This document shows, piece by piece, positions 51,089-58,993 of a stretch of DNA of 64,000 bases; within the stretch, counting starts at the first letter, position 1, and each line of letters begins with the position of its first letter. The notes under the pieces were generated by a model. The model ran no database searches. It had not been told where the DNA came from and saw only the letters and a program-made list of their open reading frames with translations. The position numbers were made by a program, and so were the translations under genes. Source of the stretch: Sporomusa termitida (GTDB lineage: Bacteria; Bacillota; Negativicutes; Sporomusales; Sporomusaceae); the NCBI RefSeq assembly GCF_007641255.1, contig NZ_CP036259.1, forward strand, positions 2,790,001 to 2,854,000, written 5' to 3'.

Positions 51089-51979
51089 TTATGACGCCGC
51101 GTATCTCCAGGCGCTATTGCCTTCCAGCTTTTCTAAAAGGTGCTGTCTGGCCGTTTTGAACTCGTCGCCGATCAGGCCAAGGCGCAGGAGCCAGGTCCTG
51201 AAGGTGAACTTTTCGTTCGTAGTGGCCGTTTTTCTGGCTGACGCTCCCCTTTGTGCGATTGCCTGGTGGCTGATCGCCAGGCAAAGCTGGATGTATGCCT
51301 TTATTTTCCCGGCGTGAGTGGTGGAATTAAAAAGCCTGAATTCCACCGTCCCTTTCGTAAAGACTGAGTGGAAATTCAGGCCATGATATCTGCTTTTATG
51401 ATAATGAATGTTGGTTCCGCCACTATAGGGTTTATACCAAAGTTTTTTTAATGCTTCCATGGTCGCAGGCTTAGTGCGATTGATGTCTTCTACCAAGCTG
51501 CCATTCACCTTTTGGCAATATTTTCTCATCCGTTCAAGGTCAACATGGAGGGCTTTGTACAGCATGTCCTCCTTGCTTGCCATCAGGTTGAGCAGGTTGC
51601 GCAGCGTTTTGGCGTTATGGTTGGCGGCGTCGACATGGATGTGAATGCCGCAGGAGGAGTTCACAAAGGCCCCACCCTTCCGAAGTCTCCTGACCAATTC
51701 CTGGATGGTTTCGATATCCTCATATCGGCATTTCGGCGAAACCACCTCGACTTGACGTTCATCGTCGTTGGCGAACATCCGTACCCCGTTTACTTTTTTC
51801 TGGGCCGTAATACTACCGTCTCTAACCACCAGCCAGGTGCGGCCTTGGTTATCGGGAACCTTATATGTTCCATACGAGTTATTACTGCTTGTACCAAAAT
51901 AGGCGGCGATGGTTGTTGCTGCTTGGTATCTGGTAATTCCGGTAAGCTCAATTTCGATGCCAAAGTACTGGTTTTTCAT
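51089..51979 (-). CDS. Amidoligase-family enzyme (glutamine synthetase-like fold)
   Basis: 296 aa. The family signature residues are intact: E9 and E11 in FGIEIELTG, E79 in QVEVVSP, H113 and H115 in CGIHIHVDA, E213 and R215 in TVEFRLFNS. These enzymes (PF12224) are predicted ATP-dependent ligases that add amino or amine groups to carboxylates, with metal bound by the Glu/His set. AGGAGGTTAGCAGT precedes the ATG, behind family promoter P5. With the cyclotransferase it may modify a host or phage protein or cell wall. Confidence 0.88.
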   Translation of the reverse strand: MKNQYFGIEIELTGITRYQAATTIAAYFGTSSNNSYGTYKVPDNQGRTWLVVRDGSITAQKKVNGVRMFANDDERQVEVVSPKCRYEDIETIQELVRRLRKGGAFVNSSCGIHIHVDAANHNAKTLRNLLNLMASKEDMLYKALHVDLERMRKYCQKVNGSLVEDINRTKPATMEALKKLWYKPYSGGTNIHYHKSRYHGLNFHSVFTKGTVEFRLFNSTTHAGKIKAYIQLCLAISHQAIAQRGASARKTATTNEKFTFRTWLLRLGLIGDEFKTARQHLLEKLEGNSAWRYAAS

Positions 51980-52011
51980 ACTGCTAACCTCCTGTGCTTT
52001 TGGTCACTGTC

Positions 52012-52040
52012 ATGTTACCTCCAAAAGCACATGAAATCAA
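52012..52040 (-). promoter_or_regulatory. Prophage family promoter P5
   Basis: Minus strand TTGATT, 17 bp with TGTGCTTTTGGAGG, TAACAT. It lies 33 bp before the amidoligase ATG and is nearly identical to P3. Confidence 0.7.
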
Positions 52041-52165
52041 GCAAATTATTTGATTTTTTGCATATTATATCTTATTTCCTCATTGTTCCTCACGTTTACG
52101 TCTATTAACACGCTTTTTCTTTCAAATCCCATTTGAAACCCCGAACAATACGTATCTTACGTGTA

Positions 52166-52999
52166 TCAGACGGTGTCGGCAGGCGCATCGCTACCTGTGG
52201 ACAAACGCGCCTTTCGTCTTTTTATCGCCTCATGCACCTGTTTTTCCGTACGGAAAGAGCCGTTGCCATCCAACCGGCCAAGGAATAGCTTCCGGCTGGC
52301 ACTGTACTCCTGACCAATAAAACCGAGCCGGAGCAGCCAAACCCGGAATGTGTATTTCTCATTGTCTGTTTCCTTTTCATTTGGCGTAGCATGTCGCTGC
52401 ATCATAGCCATGGCATTTACTGCAAAGGCAAATTGAATATAGGCGGCGATGGCCTCTGGATTCAGCGTTGCAGCAAACCAGCGTAAGGTGATCGTATCCT
52501 GAGTAATCGCAAGACCCGGCGAGACTTCGCTACCTGCCACTTCCAAAAAATCCTCAATCGTTTTGAGACGAACGGCGTTAATTTTCTTCACTATCTCAGG
52601 GATCATAAAGGGTTGGCCAGTGCCCATCGCTTTAGCAATCAGCCGTTCCTTGGCTGATAGGATATTGACAAGGTTCTGCAGCGACCTCCCCCAGTGGCCA
52701 TCAATCGAGAGCGTTACTGCCGCTCTCCCTGCCGCTTCTATCCCATTCTCTTCAAGGACTTTCAAGACTGCGAACACTTCGGCCACATTGTCTAGTTTCA
52801 CTCCTTCGGTAACAACTGCGCCAGCCTTGTCAACAAGCCACTCGCGTCCGCTGCCGTTAGGCTCGGTGATTAGATACCCAAATCCCCGCGTGCCTTGGTA
52901 AACCGCCTGTGTGCCAAAATGGGCGGCAATCAGAGCGGCTACCTCCTTTCGCCCGCGACCAGTCACCTGCATATGAAACTTAAAATCGTGCTTTTCCAT
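52166..52999 (-). CDS. Amidoligase paralogue without active-site residues (pseudoenzyme)
   Basis: 277 aa. It aligns to the intact amidoligase next door from residue 1 to 30 with no gap (FKFHMQVTGRGRKEVAALIAAHFGT) and again at TLRWFAATLNPEAIAAYIQF and EKYTFRVWLLRLGFIGQEY. Yet E9 is His, E11 is Gln, the HIHVDA histidines are replaced (TLSIDG) and the EFR glutamate is Thr; only the Arg remains. The frame is intact with a good start (GGGAGGGCTTAT) and its own promoter, so it is likely kept for a non-catalytic function, perhaps as partner or regulator. Confidence 0.8.
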   Translation of the reverse strand: MEKHDFKFHMQVTGRGRKEVAALIAAHFGTQAVYQGTRGFGYLITEPNGSGREWLVDKAGAVVTEGVKLDNVAEVFAVLKVLEENGIEAAGRAAVTLSIDGHWGRSLQNLVNILSAKERLIAKAMGTGQPFMIPEIVKKINAVRLKTIEDFLEVAGSEVSPGLAITQDTITLRWFAATLNPEAIAAYIQFAFAVNAMAMMQRHATPNEKETDNEKYTFRVWLLRLGFIGQEYSASRKLFLGRLDGNGSFRTEKQVHEAIKRRKARLSTGSDAPADTV

Positions 53000-53032
53000 A
53001 TAAGCCCTCCCTTGTTCGTTTCGTCAGTGCAC

Positions 53033-53060
53033 ATGTTACCATGAACACGCGGGAAAGCAA
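53033..53060 (-). promoter_or_regulatory. Prophage family promoter P6
   Basis: Minus strand TTGCTT, 16 bp, TAACAT. It drives the pseudo-amidoligase; the -35 abuts the stop of the methyltransferase gene. Confidence 0.65.
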
Positions 53061-53061
53061 G

Positions 53062-54048
53062 TTAATTCTGCATCGAGGGAAGGGTTTTCGCCAGAGCATA
53101 GACCACATTAACCGTTACCGCGTTTCCGGCTTGCTTGCGAAGTTGGGCTTCCTGATTTACAGCCCTTGCTTTTTCGAACAGCTCATCCGAAAACCCCTGC
53201 AGTCGCCAGCACTCCTTGGGCGTAAGCCGCCTGATCCGAAAGGCAGGGTCCTTTATGGCTATGCCGTGCGTGTCCTGCCCGGTAAGGGTAAACATCGGCT
53301 CGCCCGGATTTTTAAACAGTCGCCCGTTTTGGCGCTTCCCCATCCGGTTAAGCCCGATAACCGGCCGAACCAAATACAGGCCGGTTCCTTTATCGAGGCC
53401 GCCGCTAGCATTGGTTACAGTCGCGCTGGCCCCGTTTGGGTCGTAAACCCGGTATCCTTGCATTCCGCCAACAATTTGTTTAAGAGCACGGCCGTTCGTT
53501 CCGGCGACAGGTAGTATTTCTCTTCGACCTCGACTTCTAAGATTTGCGATAATGAACACCCTTTCTCTTGATTGGGGGACTCCGAAGTCTTTAGAATTGA
53601 GAACCTGCCAGATTGCATCATACCCCGCCTCGTCCAGTTCAGCGAGAACCTCGGTAAAGTCCCATCCCTCATGGATATGAAGCAGGTTCTTAACGTTTTC
53701 AATGAGAAGGTATGTGGGTTTATCTTCTTCGTTTTTGCCTTTGACAAGGTTAATAATCGTGTAATAGATTCCACTTCGCTCGCCAGCGAGACCTTTTCGT
53801 CGCCCATTGGCGCAGCTAACGTCCTGGCAGGGGAAGCCAAAGCACCAGATGTCTGCTTGCGGGATATCTTCCGGTTTGAGTTTTGTAATGTCACCGCTAT
53901 ACCACTCTCCTTCGGTATTATACATCGCCTGGTAAGACCGCACAGCATACTTGTCGCACTCCGAGTAGCCGATGCATTTATGGCCGGCAAGTTCAAGCCC
54001 CAGACGGAAGCCGCCAATGCCAGAACAAAGATCAATAAAGGTCATCAT
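53062..54048 (-). CDS. Phage DNA (cytosine-5-)methyltransferase
   Basis: 328 aa. Motif I IDLCSGIGGF, IV GFPCQDVS with Cys74, VI LIENV (115-119), VIII PQSRERVF, X QAGNAVTVNV. The target-recognition part is short (about 175-270). ATGA overlap with the adenine/cytosine methyltransferase upstream, so both are made together. There is no endonuclease gene nearby; such orphan enzymes protect phage DNA from host restriction. It is unrelated in detail to the methyltransferase at 18140. Confidence 0.92.
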   Translation of the reverse strand: MMTFIDLCSGIGGFRLGLELAGHKCIGYSECDKYAVRSYQAMYNTEGEWYSGDITKLKPEDIPQADIWCFGFPCQDVSCANGRRKGLAGERSGIYYTIINLVKGKNEEDKPTYLLIENVKNLLHIHEGWDFTEVLAELDEAGYDAIWQVLNSKDFGVPQSRERVFIIANLRSRGRREILPVAGTNGRALKQIVGGMQGYRVYDPNGASATVTNASGGLDKGTGLYLVRPVIGLNRMGKRQNGRLFKNPGEPMFTLTGQDTHGIAIKDPAFRIRRLTPKECWRLQGFSDELFEKARAVNQEAQLRKQAGNAVTVNVVYALAKTLPSMQN

Positions 54049-55322
54049 GACGCCATCTCTCCGGCGACATCCATATATGCCTTTTTCTCCCCGTTCCTTA
54101 ACAGGAACACTCTTTTATAACTGTCAGTGAAGGCAATGTAGCGACTGACAATCACGTCAGCGTATACCGGGTCAATTTCCGAGGTATAGCAAACGCGCCC
54201 AGTCTGTTCGGCGGCAATAAGCGTAGAGCCGGAACCGCCAAAGAGGTCAAGGACGATATCCCCGGCCTTGCTGCTGTTTTGAATGGCATTGACCGGAATG
54301 GCCACCGGCTTCATCGTCGGATGGTCGGAGCTCCGGCTGGGCCGATCAAACGGCCAAACTGTAGTTTGCTTGCGGTCGCTGTTCCAAACATGGGCCGCGC
54401 CCGGCCGCCATCCATACAAAATGGGTTCGTGCTGCCAGTGATAGTCCTGGCGGCCAAGCACCATGCTGTTTTTTATCCAGACGAGGCACTGCTTCAAAAG
54501 CCAACCGGCGTCCACCATCGCCTTGCGAAAGTTCAAACCTTCGGTATCGGCGTGACAAACATAAATGGCACCTCCCGGTTCCACTGCTTCCAGCATGTTT
54601 TGATACGCTTTCAAGAGAAACTTGTAAAAATCGCCATCGGCCATGCTATCGTTTTGAATTTTAAGGCTGTCCGCCGTTTTGCCGACGTACGATACGTTAT
54701 ACGGCGGGTCGGTAAAGACCATGTTGCAGAGCTTGCCGTCTACGAGCCGCTGGACATCTTCCGCCTTGGTGGCATCACCACACAGCAGACGGTGCCGGCC
54801 AAGCAGCCAGATATCTCCCGGCTTGCTTACCGGATTTTTAATTTTCGCGGCTTCTTCCTCCGCGTCGAAGTCATCCTCGACAGCCTGTTTTTTCGGGGAG
54901 TTGGCCTCTTCGTCAGCCAAAGCCACGCGCATTAATTCTTCAATTTCCAAATCATCGTAGCCGGTAATCTCAATGTCCATACCAGTCTCCTGCAGTTCAG
55001 CGAGCAAGTCCTGCAGTTTCGGTATGTCCCAGCCGCCGCCGGTCTTGTTGAGCGCGATGTTAAGGGCTTTCTCTTGGTCACGTGGGAGGTCTACCAAGGA
55101 CACCTCGACAGTTTTGTTTCCTGTCGCCTGGAGTATCTTCAGGCGCTGGTGGCCGCCGACCACCACATAGCCGCGCTTGTTGACGATGATCGGATCAATA
55201 TAGCCAAAGGTGAGAATGGATTTTTTGAGTTTCTCATATTCCTTGTCGCCCGGTTTTAAGTCAATGCGCGGGTTATAGGGCGCGGCGTTTAATTTTTCGA
55301 TTGGCAGTTTTACAATCTCCAA
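54045..55322 (-). CDS. ParB-N domain plus N6-adenine/N4-cytosine DNA methyltransferase
   Basis: 425 aa from the TTG at 55322 (GGGAGGTAAAGAC before it). The N-terminal 100 residues are a ParB-like domain (YNPRIDL...GYIDPIIVNKRGYVVVGGHQRL). The amino-methyltransferase follows with DPPY in NMVFTDPPYNVSYVG and motif I later in VLDLFGGSGSTLIAAEQ, so the order is that of beta-class enzymes. An acidic linker (about 135-155) joins the parts. This fusion is common in phages and is thought to give DNA-modifying, anti-restriction activity. A terminator hairpin lies right before it. Confidence 0.9.
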   Translation of the reverse strand: MEIVKLPIEKLNAAPYNPRIDLKPGDKEYEKLKKSILTFGYIDPIIVNKRGYVVVGGHQRLKILQATGNKTVEVSLVDLPRDQEKALNIALNKTGGGWDIPKLQDLLAELQETGMDIEITGYDDLEIEELMRVALADEEANSPKKQAVEDDFDAEEEAAKIKNPVSKPGDIWLLGRHRLLCGDATKAEDVQRLVDGKLCNMVFTDPPYNVSYVGKTADSLKIQNDSMADGDFYKFLLKAYQNMLEAVEPGGAIYVCHADTEGLNFRKAMVDAGWLLKQCLVWIKNSMVLGRQDYHWQHEPILYGWRPGAAHVWNSDRKQTTVWPFDRPSRSSDHPTMKPVAIPVNAIQNSSKAGDIVLDLFGGSGSTLIAAEQTGRVCYTSEIDPVYADVIVSRYIAFTDSYKRVFLLRNGEKKAYMDVAGEMAS

Positions 55323-55338
55323 GTCTTTACCTCCCAAC

Positions 55339-55366
55339 AAAAAAACGCCCGCATAAACGGACGTTT
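55339..55366 (-). terminator. Terminator upstream of the ParB-methyltransferase gene
   Basis: Minus strand AAACGTCCG/CGGGCGTTT stem (55343-55366, one G-U pair) followed by about T7. It stops transcripts coming from the right just before the ribosome site of the methyltransferase, so antitermination or a nearby promoter is needed. Confidence 0.7.
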
Positions 55367-55590
55367 AAGAATTTCTGTATGTAATGTTAAATAAAAATAC
55401 CATATTTTTAACTGCCAAACTCTTACAAACCCTCAGTACCACTGAATTTGCGCGTTTGAAAAGTTGAAAAGTTGAACAATTTTTTTTAATTTTTCGCGGG
55501 AATTTATCGCGGCATAGCCGACCCCTGCGGCCCCCGCCCCCCTGGAAGGAACCGCCCAATTTATTTCCAGGAAATAGGTGAAAAAAACCA

Positions 55591-55785
55591 TCACCGGATC
55601 GGCCGGCCCTGCTTCGGGACAAATGCACCGTGTTTCCTCTCAATGGGCGGGGCGTTGGCTTTCATCGCCTGCCAGCTCGTGATATAGCCGCTGCACTGAC
55701 CTTGACGCCATTCCACTCGATTTGCCATGCAGACTTCCAAACCGTGGTTCAAGCAGTCTGTCCGGCTACACACTACCGTTGGCAT
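55591..55785 (-). CDS. Small cysteine-containing phage protein
   Basis: 64 aa from the ATG at 55785 (TGGAGGTAGCCTC before it). CSRTDCLNHGLEVC and a later CSG suggest a single zinc site; the C-terminus is basic. Not recognised. The 250 bp between its stop and the terminator at 55366 look non-coding. Confidence 0.55.
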   Translation of the reverse strand: MPTVVCSRTDCLNHGLEVCMANRVEWRQGQCSGYITSWQAMKANAPPIERKHGAFVPKQGRPIR

Positions 55786-55799
55786 GAGGCTACCTCCAT

Positions 55800-55827
55800 A
55801 AAAAGTAAGACCGCCCCAAATGGACGG
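55800..55827 (-). terminator. Weak terminator-like hairpin before the 64-aa gene
   Basis: Minus strand CCGTCC/GGGCGG stem with one G-U pair, followed after TCTTAC by T5. It lies between the RinA-like gene stop and the small gene. Confidence 0.45.
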
Positions 55828-55889
55828 CCTCACGTATTTCCATGATACAATTATAACCTGTCAAGCCCCCTCAAAAGTCTAATCTTTGT

Positions 55890-56303
55890 CTAATCTATCA
55901 ATCCCATTTCTTTCGCCAGCGCCAGTAATATCCCATCTGTCCAGTTATAGAGTGTGGCCCGGCTGCAATTTAACTGCATCGCCATTCCTATATCGGTTAA
56001 CGGCTGCGGGCGTGTCCAATATTTTAATTCGATCAACCGGAACTTCTCTTCCGGCAGGGCGCTAATGACTGTTTCTATAGCCCGGATGGTCTGCTCAGCC
56101 CGCTTGATCCGTTTATTCGTGATCAACTGCATGACCTTCGCTTCGGTCGGCCTGGATGTATCCGTTCCCCGGATACCGCTTTCATCAGCCACCGGCGACT
56201 GCAGGATTAAATTGTCTTTGGTTTCCAGGAGATCGGCTTTGGTCTGATGATAGTCCTTGAGTTCGGCTTCAATGTAGGCTTTTAGTTCACGTTTGAGCCG
56301 CAT
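55890..56303 (-). CDS. RinA/ArpU-like late transcription regulator
   Basis: 137 aa. The C-terminal 65 residues (FRLIELKYWTRPQPLTDIGMAMQLNCSRATLYNW) form a sigma-70 region 4-like helix-turn-helix, as in RinA-type phage activators that switch on packaging and structural genes. Its place just before the packaging side of the genome fits that role. The start follows the previous stop directly (TAAATG). Confidence 0.78.
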   Translation of the reverse strand: MRLKRELKAYIEAELKDYHQTKADLLETKDNLILQSPVADESGIRGTDTSRPTEAKVMQLITNKRIKRAEQTIRAIETVISALPEEKFRLIELKYWTRPQPLTDIGMAMQLNCSRATLYNWTDGILLALAKEMGLID

Positions 56304-56690
56304 TTAGTCTTCTTCCTGTCTCGGATTAATGATTTTACCATTTACCGCCTGCCGGAGCCATTTGCTGTACTGATAGGCTTTGTCGACTTCTTTCTTGGGC
56401 TCATCTTTATGCCCAACCCGGAGCAAGTATTTCAGCGCATTGCCGCGCAGATATCCTTGGAATTCCTCCGGGCTGAGATACATTTGCAAAACCTCGATGG
56501 GTTCAACCCGAGCGATTTGGTAATGCTTTTGATTAGACGCTAACCATTTACTCAAGGGCTGCATCCTTTTTTGCTGTGACAAATGCTTCCCCCAGCACTT
56601 CCGGTTGCAGAAATTGTTTTCTCTGATGTTGCATTGGTATCTTAGGAAGCCGGAGCCGCAATAATCGCATTTAACAAATTTCTTGCTCAT
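56304..56690 (-). CDS. Zinc-finger plus DUF3310 protein
   Basis: 128 aa. The N-terminal 40 residues hold two Cys pairs (CDYCG...CNIRENNFCNRKC), a zinc finger. The C-terminal half (IEVLQMYLSPEEFQGYLRGNALKYLLRVGHKDEPKKEVDKAYQY, in part) is DUF3310, a domain of phages often near nucleotide metabolism or replication genes. CAGGAGGACTAG precedes the ATG. Function unknown. Confidence 0.75.
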   Translation of the reverse strand: MSKKFVKCDYCGSGFLRYQCNIRENNFCNRKCWGKHLSQQKRMQPLSKWLASNQKHYQIARVEPIEVLQMYLSPEEFQGYLRGNALKYLLRVGHKDEPKKEVDKAYQYSKWLRQAVNGKIINPRQEED

Positions 56691-56710
56691 CTAGTCCTCC
56701 TGTACCGAAT

Positions 56711-56965
56711 TTATTTTTCAATCGTTTGCTTCTTGGCTTTCCCCTTGGCTTTACCGGCAGCTTTCTGCTCTCTTTTCTGCCTCTCGGCCCTTTTAATCCG
56801 CCGCTTCCATTCGGAACGAATCGGCAGCATATTCATGGCTTGTCCTCCCATATCTTCATTGGTCACAATTCGGTCACACAAAGGGCACACATCGGGCACG
56901 AATGTCACGGGAGGAAAAAGCGGAAAAACCCGCATAATTACTGGATTTTTGAGTACTTCGGTCAC
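56711..56965 (-). CDS. Small basic protein, uncertain start
   Basis: Up to 84 aa from a GTG at 56965; an ATG at 56935 is also possible. CPLC and a lysine/arginine-rich C-terminus (KRAERQKREQKAAGKAKGKAKK) suggest nucleic-acid contact. Two GGTCAC repeats lie inside its coding sequence and one at its start. No family recognised. Confidence 0.5.
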   Translation of the reverse strand: MTEVLKNPVIMRVFPLFPPVTFVPDVCPLCDRIVTNEDMGGQAMNMLPIRSEWKRRIKRAERQKREQKAAGKAKGKAKKQTIEK

Positions 56966-57120
56966 AAGTCTCTATATAAGATATATATACTTTATATATT
57001 TATATATTTTGATAATTCTTCTTTTATATATATATAAAATAGAGGTGACTACCGTGACCATTAGTGTTCGTAAGGGTTCCATCCGTTACCTATTGGTGAC
57101 TTTTCGTGCCTTTCGGTGAC
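56861..57120. repeat. AT-rich core flanked by GTGAC repeats (candidate origin)
   Basis: Seven copies of a GTGAC core surround an AT-rich tract at 56966-57042 made of TATATA runs. On the left are GGTCAC at 56861, 56872 and 56960. On the right are GGTGAC at 57044, GTGACC at 57054, and GGTGAC at 57095 and 57115. This lies just beyond the primase-helicase gene. Iterons beside an easily melted tract are typical of phage replication origins; this is inference. Confidence 0.45.
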
Positions 57121-57121
57121 T

Positions 57122-58993
57122 TTATGCCTCTTGAATCTTTGCGTAAATCCGAAAGGACTTGCCGTCAACTTTTTTAAAGACTGTTTTAAACAGGTTTTTG
57201 CTGCTCAGAATCCGGCCAAAGTTGATATTGCTCACCGGAGACAGCCCATTTTCCCGGCACCAGGAAGAGTATTGCAGATAAACATCCCGCGCAATCTGAT
57301 TTTCCACCTGATGACTTTCGACAAACAAGAGGACCGGATTGTTGATGCTCTCATACAGCTTCAGTTGCTCAGAAACCTGGGCACTGTTCGTAAACCGCTT
57401 ATTCTTAAGCAGCCGCTTAAGTCCGTCAACCGCCAGCTTAAGCAAATACTTCATGCCGGTTTCCGTGAGCAGCTTGTCTTTAATAAACGGGTCATAATCC
57501 GGATCAGTTACGCTGAATCTGGCGTTGAATGGAATGATAATTAGGCGGCGCATGAAACCGTGGCTCTGGTCGTTGATGCGGGGCATTTCATTCGTGCAAA
57601 ACACCAGCGTGGCATAGTTATCCAACATGAACGGCGTTTCGCCTTTGTTTTCCACCATGATGCTCTCGCCTGTCACCAATTTCTTAAAAATGCTGGAATT
57701 CTCCCGGTAGTTAGAACTGATGTCATCACCGATGTTAGCCAGCTTGCCGAATAGTTGCGCATTGACGAAGCGTTTTTCAAAGTCGGCGGGCTCCAGGGTG
57801 GCGATGTTTTCCCGGCCCAGCATGGTCTTGATCATGTCAAGAAAAGTGGATTTTCCGTTTTCGCCCCCAGCGGTCAGAAAGAAGGTTTTCCCGAAGGATT
57901 TTTTCCGGTACAGGCAATACCCGATCATTTCCTCAAGCAAGAGTCGCAGGTTCGCATCCTTACAGGTGATCTTGCCGAACACTAAATCGACGGTTCGGTC
58001 ATACGTGGCGGGGTCGTAATCGTAAGGAATTCTGTTTTTCAGGACAATCTTTGGGGTGTAATCCAGCAGACTGTCGGTTTCGATATCATAAATCTTGCTT
58101 TTCAGGCCGACGAAGCGCGCTTCGGCCAGGCTGGCATCGCTGTCGCAGGTCACCTGGATATACCGCAGCACCTCGTTGCGCTGGCTTGATGTTAAGGTCG
58201 GAATTTTGTCAAGCATTTTCCGCTCGAAAACTTCCCAGTTGTTCGTATACAGGCCATGCCGGTAAATATGCAGCAAGCCGTTAATCCTCACCACATGCTC
58301 GTTGTTCATAAACCAGCGGGCAAAGCCATCGTGCAGAAATTTACCACGCTCGCTGAAGAACGTTTCCGTTGGGAAAGCCTCGTCACGGGTGATGGTGTCT
58401 ATTTCCCGCTGGGCGAGCGGCGTTTTGAGGATGAATTTGTTAATCAGATTGATCGTCTCGACAATGGACTCTTTGGCCAGACCCGCCGACTGCAATTTCA
58501 CAATATAATTAAAGAGTTCCTGGTTCCGGCCGTCGCCCTCCCCAAGGCTAAACCAGTTCACCGGGGTGATTTTAACCGGGCGCAGCCAATCGGGCAGCTC
58601 GTCAGGCTCCTCGGTCTGGTTCAGCCATTCCCTGGCCGTACCGTTCACAACCAGAGGAACAAGACTGTTCTTTAGGCCCACGCCGACATCGATTTTAATG
58701 CCAACCGGGGTGTATGCCTTGACCGACCTGTTTTTCACGCCGCTCGCGGCGGGATTTTTGAAATAGAAATGCAGGCCCCTGGTTGTTTGCAGGACATTGC
58801 AGTTCAGTTCCAGGTAATTGACTATTGCATGGACAATCTCGGCCTGCGCCTTGTTGTCCACGTCGATCTGGATCATATCATCGGCCAACACACCGGCGTA
58901 ATCGCCCCGCTCCGGAGGAAATGGCCGCATCTCCTCCATTTTTTCCAACGGCACCTTGCCCTTGGTTTTTAGATAGCCTTTATACATATTCAC
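57122..58993 (-). CDS. Phage primase-helicase (prim-pol plus D5/SF3 helicase)
   Basis: 623 aa. The N-terminal 170 residues resemble bifunctional primase-polymerases (IQIDVDNKAQAEIV...TTRGLHFYFKNP). The D5_N region follows (about 260-380), then an SF3 helicase with Walker A GGENGKST and Walker B in LFGKLANIGDD, with the sensor-like VFCTNEMPR. It unwinds and primes phage DNA. GTG start overlapping the polymerase stop as GTGA. Confidence 0.9.
   Translation of the reverse strand: MNMYKGYLKTKGKVPLEKMEEMRPFPPERGDYAGVLADDMIQIDVDNKAQAEIVHAIVNYLELNCNVLQTTRGLHFYFKNPAASGVKNRSVKAYTPVGIKIDVGVGLKNSLVPLVVNGTAREWLNQTEEPDELPDWLRPVKITPVNWFSLGEGDGRNQELFNYIVKLQSAGLAKESIVETINLINKFILKTPLAQREIDTITRDEAFPTETFFSERGKFLHDGFARWFMNNEHVVRINGLLHIYRHGLYTNNWEVFERKMLDKIPTLTSSQRNEVLRYIQVTCDSDASLAEARFVGLKSKIYDIETDSLLDYTPKIVLKNRIPYDYDPATYDRTVDLVFGKITCKDANLRLLLEEMIGYCLYRKKSFGKTFFLTAGGENGKSTFLDMIKTMLGRENIATLEPADFEKRFVNAQLFGKLANIGDDISSNYRENSSIFKKLVTGESIMVENKGETPFMLDNYATLVFCTNEMPRINDQSHGFMRRLIIIPFNARFSVTDPDYDPFIKDKLLTETGMKYLLKLAVDGLKRLLKNKRFTNSAQVSEQLKLYESINNPVLLFVESHQVENQIARDVYLQYSSWCRENGLSPVSNINFGRILSSKNLFKTVFKKVDGKSFRIYAKIQEA

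Noticed and set aside
50458-51159. 233-aa plus-strand frame opposite the cyclotransferase
   Set aside because: Mirror of a confident gene with catalytic motifs; no ribosome site of its own.
55365-55643. 92-aa minus-strand frame in the gap before the terminator
   Set aside because: Low-complexity, no ribosome site, and it ends in AT-rich sequence next to a terminator; judged non-coding.
56966-57042. TATATA-rich tract considered as a promoter array
   Set aside because: Many -10-like hexamers arise from the simple repeat, with no -35 partners; interpreted instead as part of a possible origin.
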